A stretch of DNA of 50,559 nt from Clostridium sp. (GTDB lineage Bacteria; Bacillota; Clostridia; Clostridiales; Clostridiaceae), in NCBI GenBank assembly GCA_015058405.1, contig SVCL01000149.1, forward strand, positions 1-50,559. The letters are read 5' to 3'. The position numbers and the translations under genes are program-made. The number at the start of each line of letters is the position of its first letter. Position 1 is the stretch's first letter. The notes beneath the pieces are model-generated. The model did no database searches and was not told the DNA's origin. It saw only the letters and a list, made by a program, of their open reading frames with translations. This document shows positions 16,803-26,148 of this stretch, in pieces.

Positions 16803-17408
16803 ATGGGAACAGTAGTTAAGGATCCTAAACAAAAGAGAGCAGTAGAGAATAAGGAGAGACTAATAAAGAGTGCATTTAAGCTTTTTTTAGAGAATGGATT
16901 TTATAATACAAATTCAAAAGAAATAGCACAAGAGGCTGGAGTATCGACAGGGTTATTTTATAATTATTTTAATGATAAAAGTGATATTTTTTGTGTGATA
17001 TTAAATAGAACATTAGAGAAAAATTATAGTAATCTTAAAAAGGTATTAGGTGAGGCTTTCAAGCAAAAGAATAAGGAAGAAATTTTAAGAAGGTTTATAA
17101 ATCAAGGGATAGAGTCTGTAGCAGAAATGCAGTATATATATCAAGATATAGAAATAGTAAAAAAGCAGTATCCTAAAATTGGAGAAGTATTTTTGGCTAA
17201 TAAAGAGATGTCTAAGAATTTATTAATGGACTACATAAAGAAGGTCAATGAAAATGTCTCTTTAGAAATTTCGTGTATGAAAAGTAATATTATAGCAACA
17301 ACAATAACAGCAAATTGTGTTGAAATAGCAAGAATATCAGATAAGAAGAAGCAAGAGGAAGCAATAAATTTACTATTAGATATAGTAAATAATATAGTAA
17401 ATTATTAA
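16803..17408 (+). CDS. TetR-family transcriptional regulator
   Basis: The 201-residue protein has an N-terminal TetR helix-turn-helix (about 15-62) with the canonical series KRAVENKERLIKSAFKLF, NGFYNTNSKEIAQEAGVSTG and LFYNYFNDKSDIF. The C-terminal ligand-binding half is helical and variable. The ATG follows AAGGGG. Apart from an IS remnant, the next gene is a divergent MFS exporter with a perfect palindrome over its candidate -35 box. TetR proteins often repress such exporters, so control of 18537-19943 is a reasonable inference. The palindrome was not found in front of tetR itself. Confidence 0.88.
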   Translation: MGTVVKDPKQKRAVENKERLIKSAFKLFLENGFYNTNSKEIAQEAGVSTGLFYNYFNDKSDIFCVILNRTLEKNYSNLKKVLGEAFKQKNKEEILRRFINQGIESVAEMQYIYQDIEIVKKQYPKIGEVFLANKEMSKNLLMDYIKKVNENVSLEISCMKSNIIATTITANCVEIARISDKKKQEEAINLLLDIVNNIVNY

Positions 17409-17486
17409 ATAATATTTATTTTTGAATATAAAAAAGGTGGACTCACTAAAGTGAACCATCTGTCAAGGACACAATAAAAAAAGGGA

Positions 17487-18071
17487 CTAAGAAGCTAATA
17501 AAAGATGATTTCTAAATTGTTTAGGAGTCATCTTTTTTAAATTCCATTGGTACCTATAATTATTGTAGTAATCTATATAATCATCAACTGCATCAGTAAC
17601 TTCTTTGAGAGTTTTATATGTTTTAAAATTAACTTCATCTTTTATATGGCCAAAAAAAGATTCTTGATCAGAATGAACAAATGCATCTTTATGAAGATCA
17701 TCCTTATGTTGAGTCATTAGCTTATCTATAGTAACTGTTACAATATCTATTTTTAAGGAATCTGAAATATGATAAGATAAGATGTCGTTGCTACTACCAT
17801 CTTTGATGGTAGATAAATAAGCCATATTATTATTACCATATGGTATATAAGTAATGTCTGTTAATAATACTTTACTTTTTAGATTTATGCAGCTGTTTAC
17901 CAGCCTCCTTTCTGTCACGTCTGATTTTTTAAACATTTCTACCTGCTCTTCTAATAATTTAATTCTAGCTTCTTGCTTTGAAATAATATCATCTTTGGAA
18001 TGCTCTTTATCAACGTGTCTTCCTGAATTTTCTTTCCTTGTATGTATTACGTAAGCCGATAATTCCATCAT
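17487..18071 (-). pseudogene. IS3-family transposase remnant (orfA tail fused to orfB)
   Basis: This 194-residue open frame is a patchwork. Residues about 11-60 match the coiled C-terminus of an IS3-type orfA (SKQEARIKLLEEQVEMFKK). From LLTDITYIPYG it continues as the orfB integrase core. The DDE signature residues are seen in LTDITY, HSDQ and ESFFGHIKDE, but Asp and Glu are nearly adjacent (SDQESFFG) instead of about 35 residues apart, so a piece of the core is deleted. The N-terminal part of orfB is missing too. The C-terminal YNNYRYQWNLKKMTPKQF is typical. It cannot be an active transposase. Confidence 0.85.
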
Positions 18072-18075
18072 GATT

Positions 18076-18309
18076 CTAAACTTTTAACCATCTAGCTGCC
18101 GCTTGTTCGTAGCGTTTAACACCAAGTATTTTAATATCAAACCCAGCTTCTTCAAAAATTGTTCTAGGAAGCTTTCTTTTTTAATATTCATCTATAAAAA
18201 ATCGCTTAAACTCGTCAGAGTAAGTTATAGACTTTTCACTAACTTTAACAACATATGGATTTTGCTTAAGTAATTCAATAGTTCTTTTATCAAATGTTAT
18301 TTTACTCAT
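18076..18309 (-). pseudogene. IS3-family orfA remnant with an internal stop
   Basis: Read on the minus strand from the ATG at 18309 (GAGG-type site upstream), the frame gives an orfA helix-turn-helix protein: TFDKRTIELLKQNPYVVKV, SITYSDEFKRFF, then a TAA at codon 43, and after it LPRTIFEEAGFDIKILG and YEQAAARWLKV. The frame ends at 18076. The remaining orfA sequence continues in another frame in the adjacent remnant. One nonsense and one frameshift mutation thus inactivate it. Confidence 0.82.
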
Positions 18310-18439
18310 GTTTTTCCTCTAATATAGATATTAATATTATATCTAGAAGAATTTATTCTTAGGATTAATAGAATTATACAAGCAGGAGATTCGGTTGTGG
18401 AGTTTAAATAAGATATGAAATTTATATTTAAAATAAGAA

Positions 18440-18521
18440 AATAGAGCTTGTCGCTAACGATATTCAACCGTTAATGCGGCAGCTCTTCTATTTATCCTCT
18501 TTTTTAGTTTCTAAAAAAGAG
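18440..18521. terminator. Two hairpins after the MFS exporter
   Basis: CTCTTTTTTAG (18497-18507)/CTAAAAAAGAG (18511-18521) is a perfect 11-bp stem immediately past the exporter stop. A second imperfect hairpin, AGAGC...TAACG/CGTTA...GCTCT (18443-18486), follows. Either can terminate the minus-strand transcript; the second may also act on the plus strand. Confidence 0.7.
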
Positions 18522-18536
18522 AATTATTTTTATTTA

Positions 18537-19943
18537 CTATTCATTAACAGTTGATTTCTCTTCCAAACTTTCTTCTTTAGGGGCTTTTTTATCTTTAATA
18601 AATAAAGTTAATATTAAGCCTGGTATAAGAATGATGGCTGCAAAACTAAAGGTATTTGTATATGCTTCGGATGAGTTGCCGAGAGTACTTAAATTACTAG
18701 TAAGCTTAGCAGTTAAAACAACAGTAGCTATTAATGTACCAATCATTCCAATCATTCTATTTATTCCTGATGCAACACCATTTTTAGCTCCTGGAACGTT
18801 ATTTAAAGCGCATGCAATTAATTGGCCACCTATAAAACCAATAGAAACACCATTTATAAACAAGTAAATCATAAGTAGTGTCTTACTTGTAGAAGGATTC
18901 ATTGTTGATAATAAAAAGATAGATATTATACCTATAATGTATCCAATGACAGATAAAGTAGAAGATTTGAATTTGATAGATAGTTTACCAGCGATAAAAG
19001 AAGAAATAATACAACCAATAGCAACTAATGAAATAACAACACCACTTTCAGATGAACTATATTTTAATATAGAAGAAATATAAAAATTAATTAATGTAAA
19101 TGATATTGCAGATATTATACCTTGAAAAGCAAAAGCAAAAGAAGAAAGAGTAAAATTTCTTATTTTGAAAAGTGAAAGATCAAAAATAGCATTAGTGTTA
19201 CGTCTTTCAATTAAAAGTAAAATTATGAAAGATAAAATTGAAACTATTAATAACGAAATTATTGTTGAAGAATTGAAACCATAATCACTTCCCTTTAATA
19301 GAGAAAATGTTAAAGTGAAAAGAAAAATTGTTAAAAATATAATTCCTAAAAAATCCACTTTTTTAGTAGAAGTTGTATCATAACTTTCATCCACATATTT
19401 TACTATAAGAATTGAAGCTACAATTGAAATAGGTACATTTATATAAAATATATATCTCCAACTAGCATATTGAGTAATGAATCCACCAAGTGCAGGGCCA
19501 ATTGCAACAGCTATTGAAGAAACAGCTCCCCATATTCCTGCAATGTAGCCAAGCTTTTCTTTTGAAAAAAGAGTAAAAGCTATTGGAATAGTTATAGTCA
19601 TAAGTGCAGCAGCACCAATTCCTTGTAAAGCTCTTCCGACAATAATTACTGGAATAGAATATGCACTTCCACAGACGATAGAAGATATTATAAATAAAGC
19701 TATAGATATTAATAATATTTTCTTCCTACCAAATTGATCTCCAATCTTTGAAACTGTTACCAAGAAGCTTGCGTTAAATAATGAAAATATTGTTGTAATC
19801 CATACTACAGAATTTAAAGAAACAGAAAAATAATTCTCAATAGAAGGAAGAGCAAGCGCAACTACGGATGAATCTAATGATGCCATAAATCCTGTTATTA
19901 AAAGTCCAATAAAAGCAATAGAATTATTTTTTTTATTTTCCAT
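18537..19943 (-). CDS. MFS drug exporter, DHA2 (14-TM, EmrB/QacA) type
   Basis: A 468-residue membrane protein with about fourteen helices. The MFS motif A region reads GDQFGRKKILLIS, the antiporter motif C region is GPALGGFITQYASWRYIFYIN, and the start is FMASLDSSVVALALPSI with the conserved Asp-Ser of DHA2 members. The ATG at 19943 is chosen because AGGAGG lies 8 bp upstream; an in-frame ATG at 20003 lacks such a site and would put the operator palindrome inside the gene. It diverges from the NRPS/PKS operon and so may export its product or give self-resistance. A palindrome over its -35 region and a TetR gene 2.5 kb away suggest repression relieved by a ligand. Confidence 0.9.
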   Translation of the reverse strand: MENKKNNSIAFIGLLITGFMASLDSSVVALALPSIENYFSVSLNSVVWITTIFSLFNASFLVTVSKIGDQFGRKKILLISIALFIISSIVCGSAYSIPVIIVGRALQGIGAAALMTITIPIAFTLFSKEKLGYIAGIWGAVSSIAVAIGPALGGFITQYASWRYIFYINVPISIVASILIVKYVDESYDTTSTKKVDFLGIIFLTIFLFTLTFSLLKGSDYGFNSSTIISLLIVSILSFIILLLIERRNTNAIFDLSLFKIRNFTLSSFAFAFQGIISAISFTLINFYISSILKYSSSESGVVISLVAIGCIISSFIAGKLSIKFKSSTLSVIGYIIGIISIFLLSTMNPSTSKTLLMIYLFINGVSIGFIGGQLIACALNNVPGAKNGVASGINRMIGMIGTLIATVVLTAKLTSNLSTLGNSSEAYTNTFSFAAIILIPGLILTLFIKDKKAPKEESLEEKSTVNE

Positions 19944-19979
19944 AATAAAAACCTCCTTATTAATATGATATAAAAAAAA

Positions 19980-19997
19980 ATTGAACTTTGGTTCAAT
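19980..19997. promoter_or_regulatory. Palindromic operator over the MFS promoter
   Basis: ATTGAAC-TTTG-GTTCAAT has perfect 7-bp arms. On the minus strand, TTGAAC (19996-19991) can serve as the -35 box, with TTATAT (19973-19968) as a poor -10 at 17-bp spacing. A repressor bound here would block exporter transcription; the TetR protein at 16803 is the nearest candidate. Confidence 0.6.
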
Positions 19998-20104
19998 TTC
20001 CAATATATACTAAAAATAAGTGCGTGTCAACATGTATTTATATTACATTTTAAACCATTAAAGTTAAAAAAAGAAAAATAAAACAAAAAATAGGACGAGT
20101 TTAG

Positions 20105-20132
20105 TTGAAAAAATAATTAAAAAATGTAAAAT
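20105..20132 (+). promoter_or_regulatory. Candidate promoter of the NRPS/PKS operon
   Basis: TTGAAA (20105-20110) and TAAAAT (20127-20132) with a 16-bp spacer lie about 75 bp before the first synthetase gene. It is the best match in the divergent region. The operon downstream has no strong terminator until 50352. Confidence 0.5.
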
Positions 20133-20205
20133 AGTATTATATAAACAAAAATATGGTTGAATTTATTGCGTGAAATTAAGTTTTAGACGATAGAAAGGAG
20201 AAGTT

Positions 20206-23200
20206 ATGTTTAATGATAAAAATTTACTTCAAACAATAAAAAGGGTATCCATAGAAAAATTAAAGGGAATTAGATTTATAAAATCAAAAGATAATGAAAA
20301 ATTTATTTCATATAAGCAATTGTATAAAAACTCTTTAACAATGTTAGGTAATATGCAAAGGTTAGGAATAAAACCTAAAGATAAGATAATATTTCAAGTT
20401 GATGATAATGAAAAGTTTATATCGATATTTTGGACATGTATATTAGGGGGAATGGTATCTGTTCCAATTTCGGTACCCAATAATGATGAACAATGTGTAA
20501 AACTATTTAATATAGTCAACTCCATAAATGATATGAAGATAGTAGGAAATAAAATATTATTAGATGTTTATAAAAATTTTGCTATAAAAAATAATTTACA
20601 AACAGATTACGAAAAAATAAATAAAAATTTTATTGATGTAAAAGATTTATATGAAAACAATGATATGTGTAATATTTATGATTCTAAAGAAGATGATGTA
20701 GCAGTTATTCAATTTTCTTCTGGATCTACAGGAATACCTAAAGGAGTAATGTTAACACATCATAATTTAATATCTAATGTGAATTCGGTAACAATTAGAA
20801 ATAACCTTACTGAGAATGATTCAGTATTAACATGGTTACCATTAACACATGATATGGGATTAATATTATGTCATATTATGCCTATTATTAATAATATGAA
20901 TCAGTATAATATTGAAACAAGTGATTTTATAAAAAATCCTCTTTTATGGATGCATATAGCATCTAAGTATAAAGCAACAATATTACAGTCGCCTAACTTT
21001 GGGTATAAACACTTAATGTCATTTTTGCAAGGCAAGGCTGATAAAGATTGGGATTTATCAGCAGTTAGAGTTATTTATAATGGGGCAGAACCAATATCAG
21101 AAAAAGTATGTAATGAGTTTCTAAACGAAATGGAAAAGTATAATCTAGATAGAAAGTCTATGACAACTGGGTATGGATTGGCGGAATGTACAGTGGTAGC
21201 TACAGTATGTGAGACAAATGCAGGGTTACAGTCTAATTTTGTAGATAGACGATTTTTAAAAACAGGAGAAAAAATCAAATATATTGAAGATGAAAATAAT
21301 GTTAATTCTATAGGTATTGTCAATGTAGGAGAAATCTTAAAGGATAATTATATAAAGATTACTGATGAGAACGGAGTTGCTCTAGAAGAAGAAGTTATAG
21401 GTTTTATAAAAATAAAAGGGGAAAGTGTAACCAAGGGATACTACAATAATAATAAACTTACAGAAGAGGCTATCGATCAAGATGGATGGTTAAATACATT
21501 TGATTTAGGGTTTTTAAGTAATAAAAAATTGTTTATAACTGGAAGAGCTAAAGATGTGATTATAGTTAATGGACAAAATTATTATTCATATGATATTGAA
21601 AGAATTATAAGTGAAATAGAAGGAATGAGTTCATATTCATTTACTGTTTGTGGAACAAAAGATTCAGTTACTAGCTCTGATAGTTTGGTTATTTTTGTAA
21701 TATATGATGAATCTTTAGATAAGTTTAAAGATATGTGTATAAAAATAAAAAAATATTTAAATTTTAACTTAGGACTAAAAGTAAAATATATCATACCAGT
21801 TAAAGATGTACCAAAGACTGAAAGTGGAAAGGTACAAAGATTTAAACTAAAGCAACTTTACGAAGAGGGAGCATATCAAGATATATTAAATAGTTTATTA
21901 GATCAAAAGGCTATGAATAAAGAAAGCAAAAAAAAAGCTAATGATAGTATATACAATATTATTAAAAGTTTAATTGGAATAGTAAAAGATACTTTAGGTG
22001 TAGATAAGGTATCCGAAGAAGATAGTTTATTTGAAATAGGGGTAAATTCATTAATTTTAAGTCAAATAAAGGAGAAAATAAATATATTATATCCAGTCAA
22101 TATAGATGTTACAGATTTCTTTACTTATCCTACTATAGTAAAGTTAGCGAATTATATAAAAGGTGGAAAAATTGATACGGTACAAGAAGAAAAAAGCGAT
22201 ATGAAAGAAGAACCAATGGCGATTGTAGGAATGGCATGTAAATTGCCAATGTCAAATAATTTAGAAGAATATTGGAATAATATAGTCAATAAAATTGATT
22301 GCGTAAGAGATTTTCCACAAGATAGAAAAAAAGATATTGATGAATATTTAAGTTGCAAGGGAGTAAATATAGAAAATTTAAAATATGAACAAGGTGGATA
22401 TTTAGACGAAATTGATAAGTTTGACAATAAGTTTTTTAAGGTAATTCCTAAAGAAGCAATAGCAATGAGTCCAAGTCAAAGAATGTTTTTAGAAACGGCT
22501 TGGGAGGCTATGGAAGATGCAGGATGTGATTTTTCTAAATTGAAGGGTAGCAGAACAGGAATTTATATAGGTTATATAGGTGATTTGGAAGGATATAAAT
22601 ACAATGAAATATTAGATGAATCTAGTAATGAATTTACAGCAACAGGAGCATTAACTTCAGTTGCGGGTGGACGATTAGCTCATTTCATGGACTTTAGAGG
22701 ACCTTGTATTTTAGTTGATACAGCATGTTCATCATCATTAATAGCAATTCATATGGCATGTCAGGGAATAAGAAATGGAGATTGTGAACAAGCTTTAGTA
22801 GGAGGAATAAAGTTAAAGATTGCACCAGTTATAAATAATAATAAGCTTGTTGGAACAGAATCAAAGGATTTTAGGGCTAGAACATTTGATAATAAAGCTG
22901 ATGGAACTGGAGAAGGGGAGGGTGTTGAAGCAATATTTGTTAAGCCTCTAAGTAAAGCAATTGCTGATAGAGATAATATATATTCAGTTATTAAAGGCAG
23001 TGCTATTAACCAAGATGGAAATTCCATGGGGATATCTGCCCCTAATCCAGTTGCACAAACAGATGTAATAGTAAATGCTTGGAAGAAGGCAGGTATAAAT
23101 CCAAGTGAAGTCCAATATATAGAAGCACATGGAACAGGAACTAAAATAGGAGATCCAATTGAAATAAAAGCGCTTACAAATGCCTTTGAAAAGTATACAA

Positions 23201-26148
23201 ATAAAAAGCAGTTTTGTGCAATAGGATCTGTGAAGCCTAATATATCTCATCTTTATGAGGCATCAGGACTAGCTAGTATAATAAAAGTTTCATTGGCTTT
23301 GAAGAAAAAGGTTATTCCTCCAACTGCTAATTTTACTGAACCAAATGAAAATATAGAATTTTGCGATTCACCATTTTTTGTTAGTTTAAAAAAGAGAGAG
23401 TGGGAGAAAAAAAATGGCACAAGAATAGCAGGAGTCAGTGCTTTTGGATTTAGTGGGACAAATTGTCATATTGTTTTAGAAGAGCCTAAAGAAAATTATG
23501 GCGAAGGTAGTAGTGTAAAAGACAAAATTGAAGTATTCACAGTATCAGCAAAGAGTGAAAAATCTTTAAGTGAAATTATAAATAAATATAAAGTATTCTT
23601 TGGAAGAAATAAAGATCTGAATATTGCAGATGTCTGCTACACATCAAATATAGGAAGAGAGAACTATGATTGTAGAGCAGTATTTTTAATAAAAGATTTA
23701 GATGAGTTATGTGAAAAATTAAATGAATTTTCTTTTGAGACTAACAAATCTCAAGGAATTTATTATGAAAATAATAGTGCTAATCTTAATAACAAACTGA
23801 AAAATAAACAGATTAATAAACTAAACGAGGAATGTGAAGAAATACTTTTAAAACTTAATACAGAAAATAAAATTTCATATGATCAATTATATATGTTGTG
23901 TATGAATTATGTTAAAGGAGCTAAAGTTAATTGGAATTCTATGTATATTAATAGAGAAATAAAGAAAGTATCTCTACCAACATATGCATTTGATAATAAA
24001 AGATTTTGGCCTAAATTAGATATTTATAAGGCAGAATATAAAAAGGAAAGAAGCGGTATTAAAGATATGAGTAATGAAAATTATACAAATAATAATCAAG
24101 TAGTTAAAAATGAAATAGAAGAATTTCTTAAGGATTCATTAATTAAGGTTACAGGTATGACTGAATCTGATATTAATGTGTATGATAATTTGATAGAGCT
24201 AGGCTTAGATTCTATGACGCTTAATCAACTAAGGAATGCTATTAAGAATAAGTTTAATGTAGATATTCCATTAGTAAAGTTTTTTGATACTTTAACAGAT
24301 ATTGATTCAATATCTGAATTCCTTAATACTTTATCTTTAGAGAATAAGGTTAATCAAGAAGAGGGAAAGAAGATTGATAATTTAACAAAAGATATCGAGC
24401 CTAAAAAGTTGATTAAGGAAAATAATGAGGAAAAGCCAGTATCTGAAATAAAAACTATGAAAAGTGTAAAAAATGTTAATGAAAAAGATTCTAACTTAAT
24501 AAGAAGTATAATTAATAAGCAATTGGATACTATATCAGCATTAATGGAAAAGCAATTAGATTTAGCAAGCAATTATAATTTGACTGTAGAACCTAATGAT
24601 ATAGTAGGTTTGAAAAATATTGAGACAAGTATTGTAGATAAAGATACTAAGGTAGTAGACAAAAGCGAGCGTAAAGTTGTAAAAGAAAATAAAAAAGTAG
24701 ATTTCTATGTTCCATATAAACACTTGGATTTAAAAGTGAAAGAAGAGAAAGATATAAGGAAGGTAGAACATTTAAATAATTTAATTAATGAATACACAAG
24801 AAAAACTAAATTAACTAAGGAAAAGACACAAAAGTATAGACATGTTTACAGTAATAATAGAAATATAGCTGGATTTAGGCCTGATATGAAAGAAATGGTG
24901 TACCAAATTATAGCTCAACGAGGTCAAGGTTCAAAGTTGTGGGATATTGATGGAAATGAATATGTAGATTTAACAATGGGATTTGGTGTTAACTTATTTG
25001 GACATAATCCTAGTTTTGTGAATAAGGCATTACAAGAAGAGTTGAAAAATGGAATGCCTATAGGGCCTATGGGAAGGTTAGCAGGAGAAGTTGCCCAAGG
25101 AATAAGTGATCTTACAGGTGTTGAAAGAGTAGCATTTTATAATTCAGGTACAGAAGCAGTAATGGTAGCACTTAGAATTGCTCGTGCTGCTAGTAATAAA
25201 TCAAAGGTCGCTATATTCCTTGGTTCATATCATGGTACTTATGATGGAGTATTGGGAATACCAGATGTGAATTCAAGTGAAAATTTAGCAGTACCTTTAG
25301 CTTCTGGAATACTTAAACATGCAGTACAAGATATAATTTTACTAAATTATAATGATCCAAAGTCATTAGAGATTATTAAAGAAAATGCAGATGAGTTAGC
25401 TGCTGTAATAGTAGAAACTGTTCAAAGTAGACGTCCAGATCTTCAACCTAAGGAATTTTTACATCAATTACGTGAGGTAACAGAAGGCTCAGATGTAGCG
25501 CTTATTTTTGATGAGATAGTTACAGGATTCCGTATATGTAAAGGTGGAGCTCAAGAACATTTTGGAGTTAAAGCTGATATAGTTACTTACGGAAAGGTAA
25601 TTGGAGGTGGAATGCCAATAGGTGTTGTAGCAGGAAAAGCTAAATATATGGATTGTATAGACGGAGGAATGTGGCAATATGGAGATGATTCATATCCAGC
25701 AGATGAAGATAAAAGAACATTCGTTGCAGGAACTTTTTGCCATCATCCGTTAGCAATGGCAGCTGCAAAAGCTGTTATAGACTATATTAAAGAAAATGGA
25801 GATTCTATTTATAGTAAGGTAAATGGAAATACTAAATTAATTGAAGAAACATTAAATGAATATTTTAATAATAATAATATACCAATTAAAATTGTAAGAT
25901 TTGGTTCATTGTTCAGATTTGTATTTAATGGAGACTTTGAAGTGTTATTCTATCATTTACTTAATAAAGGCATATATGTATGGGAAGGTAGAAACTGTTT
26001 CATATCAACAGAACATACAAGTGAAGATATAGAGAAAATAATTAAATCAGTTAAAGAAAGCGTAGAAGAAATGAGGGAAGCAGGCTACTTTAATACTACA
26101 TTAAATAATAAAGTTAATGATAGAAATAAAAGGAGGAGCTATATATGA
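20206..26148 (+). CDS. Hybrid starter synthetase: FAAL-ACP-KS-ACP-aminotransferase
   Basis: A 1980-residue protein. Domains in order: fatty acyl-AMP ligase (about 1-570; FSSGSTGIPKG 170-180, GYGLAEC 322-328); ACP1 with Ser615 (GVNSL); ketosynthase (about 670-1095) with Cys841 (DTACSSS), His975 (EAHGTG) and His1015 (NISH); a post-KS linker ending SLPTYAFDNKRFW without any AT; ACP2 with Ser1336 (LGLDSM); a Gln/Lys-rich linker; and a class III PLP aminotransferase (about 1545-1960) with NSGTEAVMVALR, FDEIVTGFR and Lys1797 (YGKVIGGG). This order matches the starter half of MycA/ItuA. A fatty acid is activated, extended by one C2 unit using a trans AT, and the beta-keto group is aminated. GGAG precedes the ATG, and the stop overlaps the next start (ATGA). 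Confidence 0.95.
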   Translation: MFNDKNLLQTIKRVSIEKLKGIRFIKSKDNEKFISYKQLYKNSLTMLGNMQRLGIKPKDKIIFQVDDNEKFISIFWTCILGGMVSVPISVPNNDEQCVKLFNIVNSINDMKIVGNKILLDVYKNFAIKNNLQTDYEKINKNFIDVKDLYENNDMCNIYDSKEDDVAVIQFSSGSTGIPKGVMLTHHNLISNVNSVTIRNNLTENDSVLTWLPLTHDMGLILCHIMPIINNMNQYNIETSDFIKNPLLWMHIASKYKATILQSPNFGYKHLMSFLQGKADKDWDLSAVRVIYNGAEPISEKVCNEFLNEMEKYNLDRKSMTTGYGLAECTVVATVCETNAGLQSNFVDRRFLKTGEKIKYIEDENNVNSIGIVNVGEILKDNYIKITDENGVALEEEVIGFIKIKGESVTKGYYNNNKLTEEAIDQDGWLNTFDLGFLSNKKLFITGRAKDVIIVNGQNYYSYDIERIISEIEGMSSYSFTVCGTKDSVTSSDSLVIFVIYDESLDKFKDMCIKIKKYLNFNLGLKVKYIIPVKDVPKTESGKVQRFKLKQLYEEGAYQDILNSLLDQKAMNKESKKKANDSIYNIIKSLIGIVKDTLGVDKVSEEDSLFEIGVNSLILSQIKEKINILYPVNIDVTDFFTYPTIVKLANYIKGGKIDTVQEEKSDMKEEPMAIVGMACKLPMSNNLEEYWNNIVNKIDCVRDFPQDRKKDIDEYLSCKGVNIENLKYEQGGYLDEIDKFDNKFFKVIPKEAIAMSPSQRMFLETAWEAMEDAGCDFSKLKGSRTGIYIGYIGDLEGYKYNEILDESSNEFTATGALTSVAGGRLAHFMDFRGPCILVDTACSSSLIAIHMACQGIRNGDCEQALVGGIKLKIAPVINNNKLVGTESKDFRARTFDNKADGTGEGEGVEAIFVKPLSKAIADRDNIYSVIKGSAINQDGNSMGISAPNPVAQTDVIVNAWKKAGINPSEVQYIEAHGTGTKIGDPIEIKALTNAFEKYTNKKQFCAIGSVKPNISHLYEASGLASIIKVSLALKKKVIPPTANFTEPNENIEFCDSPFFVSLKKREWEKKNGTRIAGVSAFGFSGTNCHIVLEEPKENYGEGSSVKDKIEVFTVSAKSEKSLSEIINKYKVFFGRNKDLNIADVCYTSNIGRENYDCRAVFLIKDLDELCEKLNEFSFETNKSQGIYYENNSANLNNKLKNKQINKLNEECEEILLKLNTENKISYDQLYMLCMNYVKGAKVNWNSMYINREIKKVSLPTYAFDNKRFWPKLDIYKAEYKKERSGIKDMSNENYTNNNQVVKNEIEEFLKDSLIKVTGMTESDINVYDNLIELGLDSMTLNQLRNAIKNKFNVDIPLVKFFDTLTDIDSISEFLNTLSLENKVNQEEGKKIDNLTKDIEPKKLIKENNEEKPVSEIKTMKSVKNVNEKDSNLIRSIINKQLDTISALMEKQLDLASNYNLTVEPNDIVGLKNIETSIVDKDTKVVDKSERKVVKENKKVDFYVPYKHLDLKVKEEKDIRKVEHLNNLINEYTRKTKLTKEKTQKYRHVYSNNRNIAGFRPDMKEMVYQIIAQRGQGSKLWDIDGNEYVDLTMGFGVNLFGHNPSFVNKALQEELKNGMPIGPMGRLAGEVAQGISDLTGVERVAFYNSGTEAVMVALRIARAASNKSKVAIFLGSYHGTYDGVLGIPDVNSSENLAVPLASGILKHAVQDIILLNYNDPKSLEIIKENADELAAVIVETVQSRRPDLQPKEFLHQLREVTEGSDVALIFDEIVTGFRICKGGAQEHFGVKADIVTYGKVIGGGMPIGVVAGKAKYMDCIDGGMWQYGDDSYPADEDKRTFVAGTFCHHPLAMAAAKAVIDYIKENGDSIYSKVNGNTKLIEETLNEYFNNNNIPIKIVRFGSLFRFVFNGDFEVLFYHLLNKGIYVWEGRNCFISTEHTSEDIEKIIKSVKESVEEMREAGYFNTTLNNKVNDRNKRRSYI

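Larger units (their letters stand above)
17440..18330 (-). mobile_element. Degenerate IS3-family insertion sequence
   Basis: The two transposase remnants form one element oriented on the minus strand, inserted between the TetR gene and the MFS exporter. Terminal inverted repeats and a target duplication were not recognised, so the limits are approximate. The remnant suggests that the left edge of the biosynthetic cluster has been rearranged in the past. Confidence 0.65.

Noticed and set aside
22152..22427. Minus-strand ORFs inside the synthetase genes
   Set aside because: They are shadows of strongly coding plus-strand frames with clear domain motifs.
23500..24060. Built-in AT domain after the first KS
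   Set aside because: No GQGxQ or GHSxG motif lies between KS and ACP; only a linker ending LPTYAF remains. The same holds for the other two KS modules.
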